A stretch of DNA of 7,183 nt from Candidatus Nanohaloarchaea archaeon. Its GTDB lineage: Archaea; EX4484-52; DAOVKX01. The notes under the pieces were generated by a model. That model made no database searches. It was not told the DNA's origin and saw only the letters and a program-made list of their open reading frames with translations. The stretch is from the NCBI GenBank assembly GCA_030631505.1, contig DAOVKX010000053.1, positions 1 to 7,183 of the forward strand. Direction: 5' to 3'. The translations under genes were made by a program, and so were the position numbers. Positions 6,322 through 7,183 of the stretch are shown here, piece by piece; within the stretch, counting starts at the first letter, position 1; the number at the start of each line of letters is the position of its first letter.

Positions 6322-6819
6322 TTACCCGGCAATAAAGTGTTTTTCTTCAACGACATATCCAAGTTCCTTATCTGCAAATCCTTTACGGAGGAAGTCGTTT
6401 AAAGTAATATCATCTTTTGCTGTTTTTACCTCTGTTGTGATGACATGTTCCTCTTTTTCTTTAAAGAAATGTTTAGTAAATTTATATATTTCTCCTAGTT
6501 TCTTGTTGACATTTTGAACATTAAAAACCTCATACCCCCACACACCATATGTTTCTGGAGAATGAGATTTTGATGCAATTACTAAATATTGTTCATTCAT
6601 AAAATTTGTTATTAATCCACATATTGCCGCAGGATGTTCCTCATCGTAAGGTGGCAATGGGTTTTCCAAATTATCCCCGCACACAAAATATTTTTTTATT
6701 TTTGAATCTATGAAATTAATATGATTTATTTTTGATTCATCATACTCTTCATAATTTATACCTATTTTGTGATTTGTAAGTTTTAGTTGTTTGTATAAGT
6801 TCTCTATATATTTTCCCAT
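6322..6819 (-). CDS. Hypothetical protein, 165 residues, possible degenerate GNAT acetyltransferase
   Basis: Not identified with confidence. The protein has no signal peptide or membrane helix and a Lys/Asp/Glu-rich N-terminus. Its second half has a pattern like the acetyltransferase (GNAT) core: a strand (YLVIAS), a strand with GVWGYEVFNV leading into NKKLGEIYKFTKHFFK (where GNATs carry the QxxGxG/A acetyl-CoA loop and helix), a strand VITTEVK, a helix ITLNDFLRKGF (like the N-x-x-A-x-x-F-Y-x-K-x-G-F helix), and a last strand YVVEEKHFI. The exact acetyl-CoA loop is not conserved, so this may be a non-catalytic relative or chance resemblance. I start it at ATG 6819 rather than TTG 6834, because a consensus TATA box predicts transcription beginning exactly at that ATG. 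The next minus-strand gene upstream is the NYN gene, 51 bases from this ATG. Confidence 0.7.
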   Translation of the reverse strand: MGKYIENLYKQLKLTNHKIGINYEEYDESKINHINFIDSKIKKYFVCGDNLENPLPPYDEEHPAAICGLITNFMNEQYLVIASKSHSPETYGVWGYEVFNVQNVNKKLGEIYKFTKHFFKEKEEHVITTEVKTAKDDITLNDFLRKGFADKELGYVVEEKHFIAG

Positions 6820-6841
6820 TTTATTTATATTCAAAATAAAT

Positions 6842-6849
6842 TATTTAAA
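6842..6849 (-). promoter_or_regulatory. Box A (TATA) promoter of the possible GNAT gene
   Basis: Minus strand TTTAAATA (6849-6842), an exact box A consensus, with its near edge 23 bases from ATG 6819. Together with the next seven bases it forms a 15-base sequence (6849-6835) identical to that upstream of the PurP-like gene (4450-4436), at the same distance from the ATG. There is no Shine-Dalgarno, so a leaderless mRNA is expected. Confidence 0.65.
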
Positions 6850-6864
6850 CTTGTTGCTCACAAG
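6850..6864 (-). terminator. 5-5-5 inverted repeat abutting the TATA box
   Basis: CTTGT (6850-6854), five-base loop, ACAAG (6860-6864). On the minus strand it begins six bases after the NYN stop codon and is followed directly by TTTAAATAATTTATTTT, so it could be the NYN terminator. The same T-rich tract is the box A of the next gene. Alternatively the repeat, lying in the BRE position, is a protein-binding site controlling that promoter. Confidence 0.4.
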
Positions 6865-6870
6865 AACTAA

Positions 6871-7183
6871 TTAAACATTGGCTAAGTTTATTACATAATC
6901 AGCGGAATGTTGCAGTGCTTTGGAAAAGCCAGGGTTCCTGCCTACAACAATCACTTCTTTTCCCATTGCTTTTGCTTTCTGGAGCACAGGCAGGAAATCG
7001 GCGTCTCTTGTTGCAAGTGCGATTGTATTTATGTGTTTGTTGTAAACCGCTTCCATTGCGTGAACAGCCATATATACATCCACGTCACTCTGCTCGTCAA
7101 GGTTCTTTTCACCTACACCAATTATCGGCTCAAAGCCCTGATTGGCAACTGCTTCAACCAACTTATTTGGAGCAAACTGATTC
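6871..7183 (-). CDS. NYN (PIN-like) domain protein, TIGR00288-like, 5'-partial
   Basis: C-terminal 103 residues of a NYN/PIN-like protein of the LabA/DUF88 group, resembling the archaeal TIGR00288 family; a metal-dependent RNase is the usual prediction for this fold, but the function is untested in most members. Visible signatures are GFEPIIGVGEKN, the acidic SDVDVYMAVHAME helix, TIALATRDADFLPVLQKAKAMGKEVIVVG (the conserved Asp-x-Asp-Phe strand-turn that carries metal-binding acids in PIN-like nucleases), and the end FSKALQHSADYVINL. The frame stays open to the right edge, with NQFAPNK preceding the Leu encoded by TTG at 7161; that TTG is therefore an internal codon, not a start. The first half, with the N-terminal Asp-rich strand, is outside the window. 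It ends at TAA 6871, 51 bases before the next minus-strand ATG. Confidence 0.88.
   Translation of the reverse strand, partial: NQFAPNKLVEAVANQGFEPIIGVGEKNLDEQSDVDVYMAVHAMEAVYNKHINTIALATRDADFLPVLQKAKAMGKEVIVVGRNPGFSKALQHSADYVINLANV

Noticed and set aside
6820..6834. TTG start at 6834 adding five residues to the possible GNAT protein
   Set aside because: The TATA box at 6842-6849 is too close for a transcript to contain it, and ATG 6819 fits the leaderless spacing exactly.
7159..7161. TTG at 7161 as the start of a small 96-residue protein
   Set aside because: The frame continues open to the window edge with sensible sequence, and the NYN family has an N-terminal half before this point.
1..7183. 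CRISPR array, insertion sequence, integrase or toxin-antitoxin system
   Set aside because: No direct-repeat array, transposase, terminal repeats or recognisable toxin-antitoxin pair was seen; the NYN protein resembles a stand-alone archaeal family and has no visible partner antitoxin.

Overview
The window comes from an archaeon with an AT-rich, densely packed genome, most likely an uncultivated lineage; the phylum cannot be read from this sequence. The archaeal signs are an aRF1-type release factor (NIKS and GGQ motifs, C-terminal zinc ribbon), a PurP-family ATP-grasp protein (a family centred on archaea), an archaeal-type valyl-tRNA synthetase, a TIGR00288-like NYN/PIN protein, and TATA-box (box A) promoters about 26 bases upstream of several start codons. 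The genetic code appears standard: the readable stops are TAA, with one TAG at the end of valS.

Layout. 1-2378 (+): valyl-tRNA synthetase, missing only its first few residues off the left edge. 2379-2499: intergenic space with several stacked inverted repeats between two convergent genes. 2500-3072 (-): cyclophilin-type peptidyl-prolyl isomerase with an N-terminal membrane anchor and a second, strongly Shine-Dalgarno-led start exactly at the edge of the soluble domain. 3073-3241: promoter and oligo-T terminator DNA. 3242-4420 (-): PurP-like ATP-grasp enzyme with a diverged glycine-rich loop. 4421-4524: short divergent promoter region. 4525-5724 (+): prf1 (aRF1). 5707-6228 (-): orphan protein whose 3' end overlaps prf1 tail to tail by 18 bases. 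6322-6819 (-): small protein with a possible degenerate acetyltransferase (GNAT) fold. 6871-7183 (-): C-terminal part of an NYN-domain putative RNase, cut by the right edge.

How the genes relate. Two are core translation genes (valS, prf1), one is a folding catalyst, one is probably a purine-pathway or related ligase, one is a probable RNA-processing nuclease, and two are unidentified. There is no long operon: most genes have their own promoter. Three minus-strand genes (the PurP-like gene and both orphans) have a TATA-like 8-mer at exactly the same distance from an ATG and no Shine-Dalgarno, implying leaderless mRNAs. prf1 and the cyclophilin instead have Shine-Dalgarno sequences.

No CRISPR array, insertion sequence, tRNA or rRNA is visible, and there is no sign of a multi-gene defence system. 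The most distinctive observations are the dual-start cyclophilin, the uniform leaderless promoter geometry, the diverged PurP active-site loops, and the two unassigned proteins next to the NYN nuclease.
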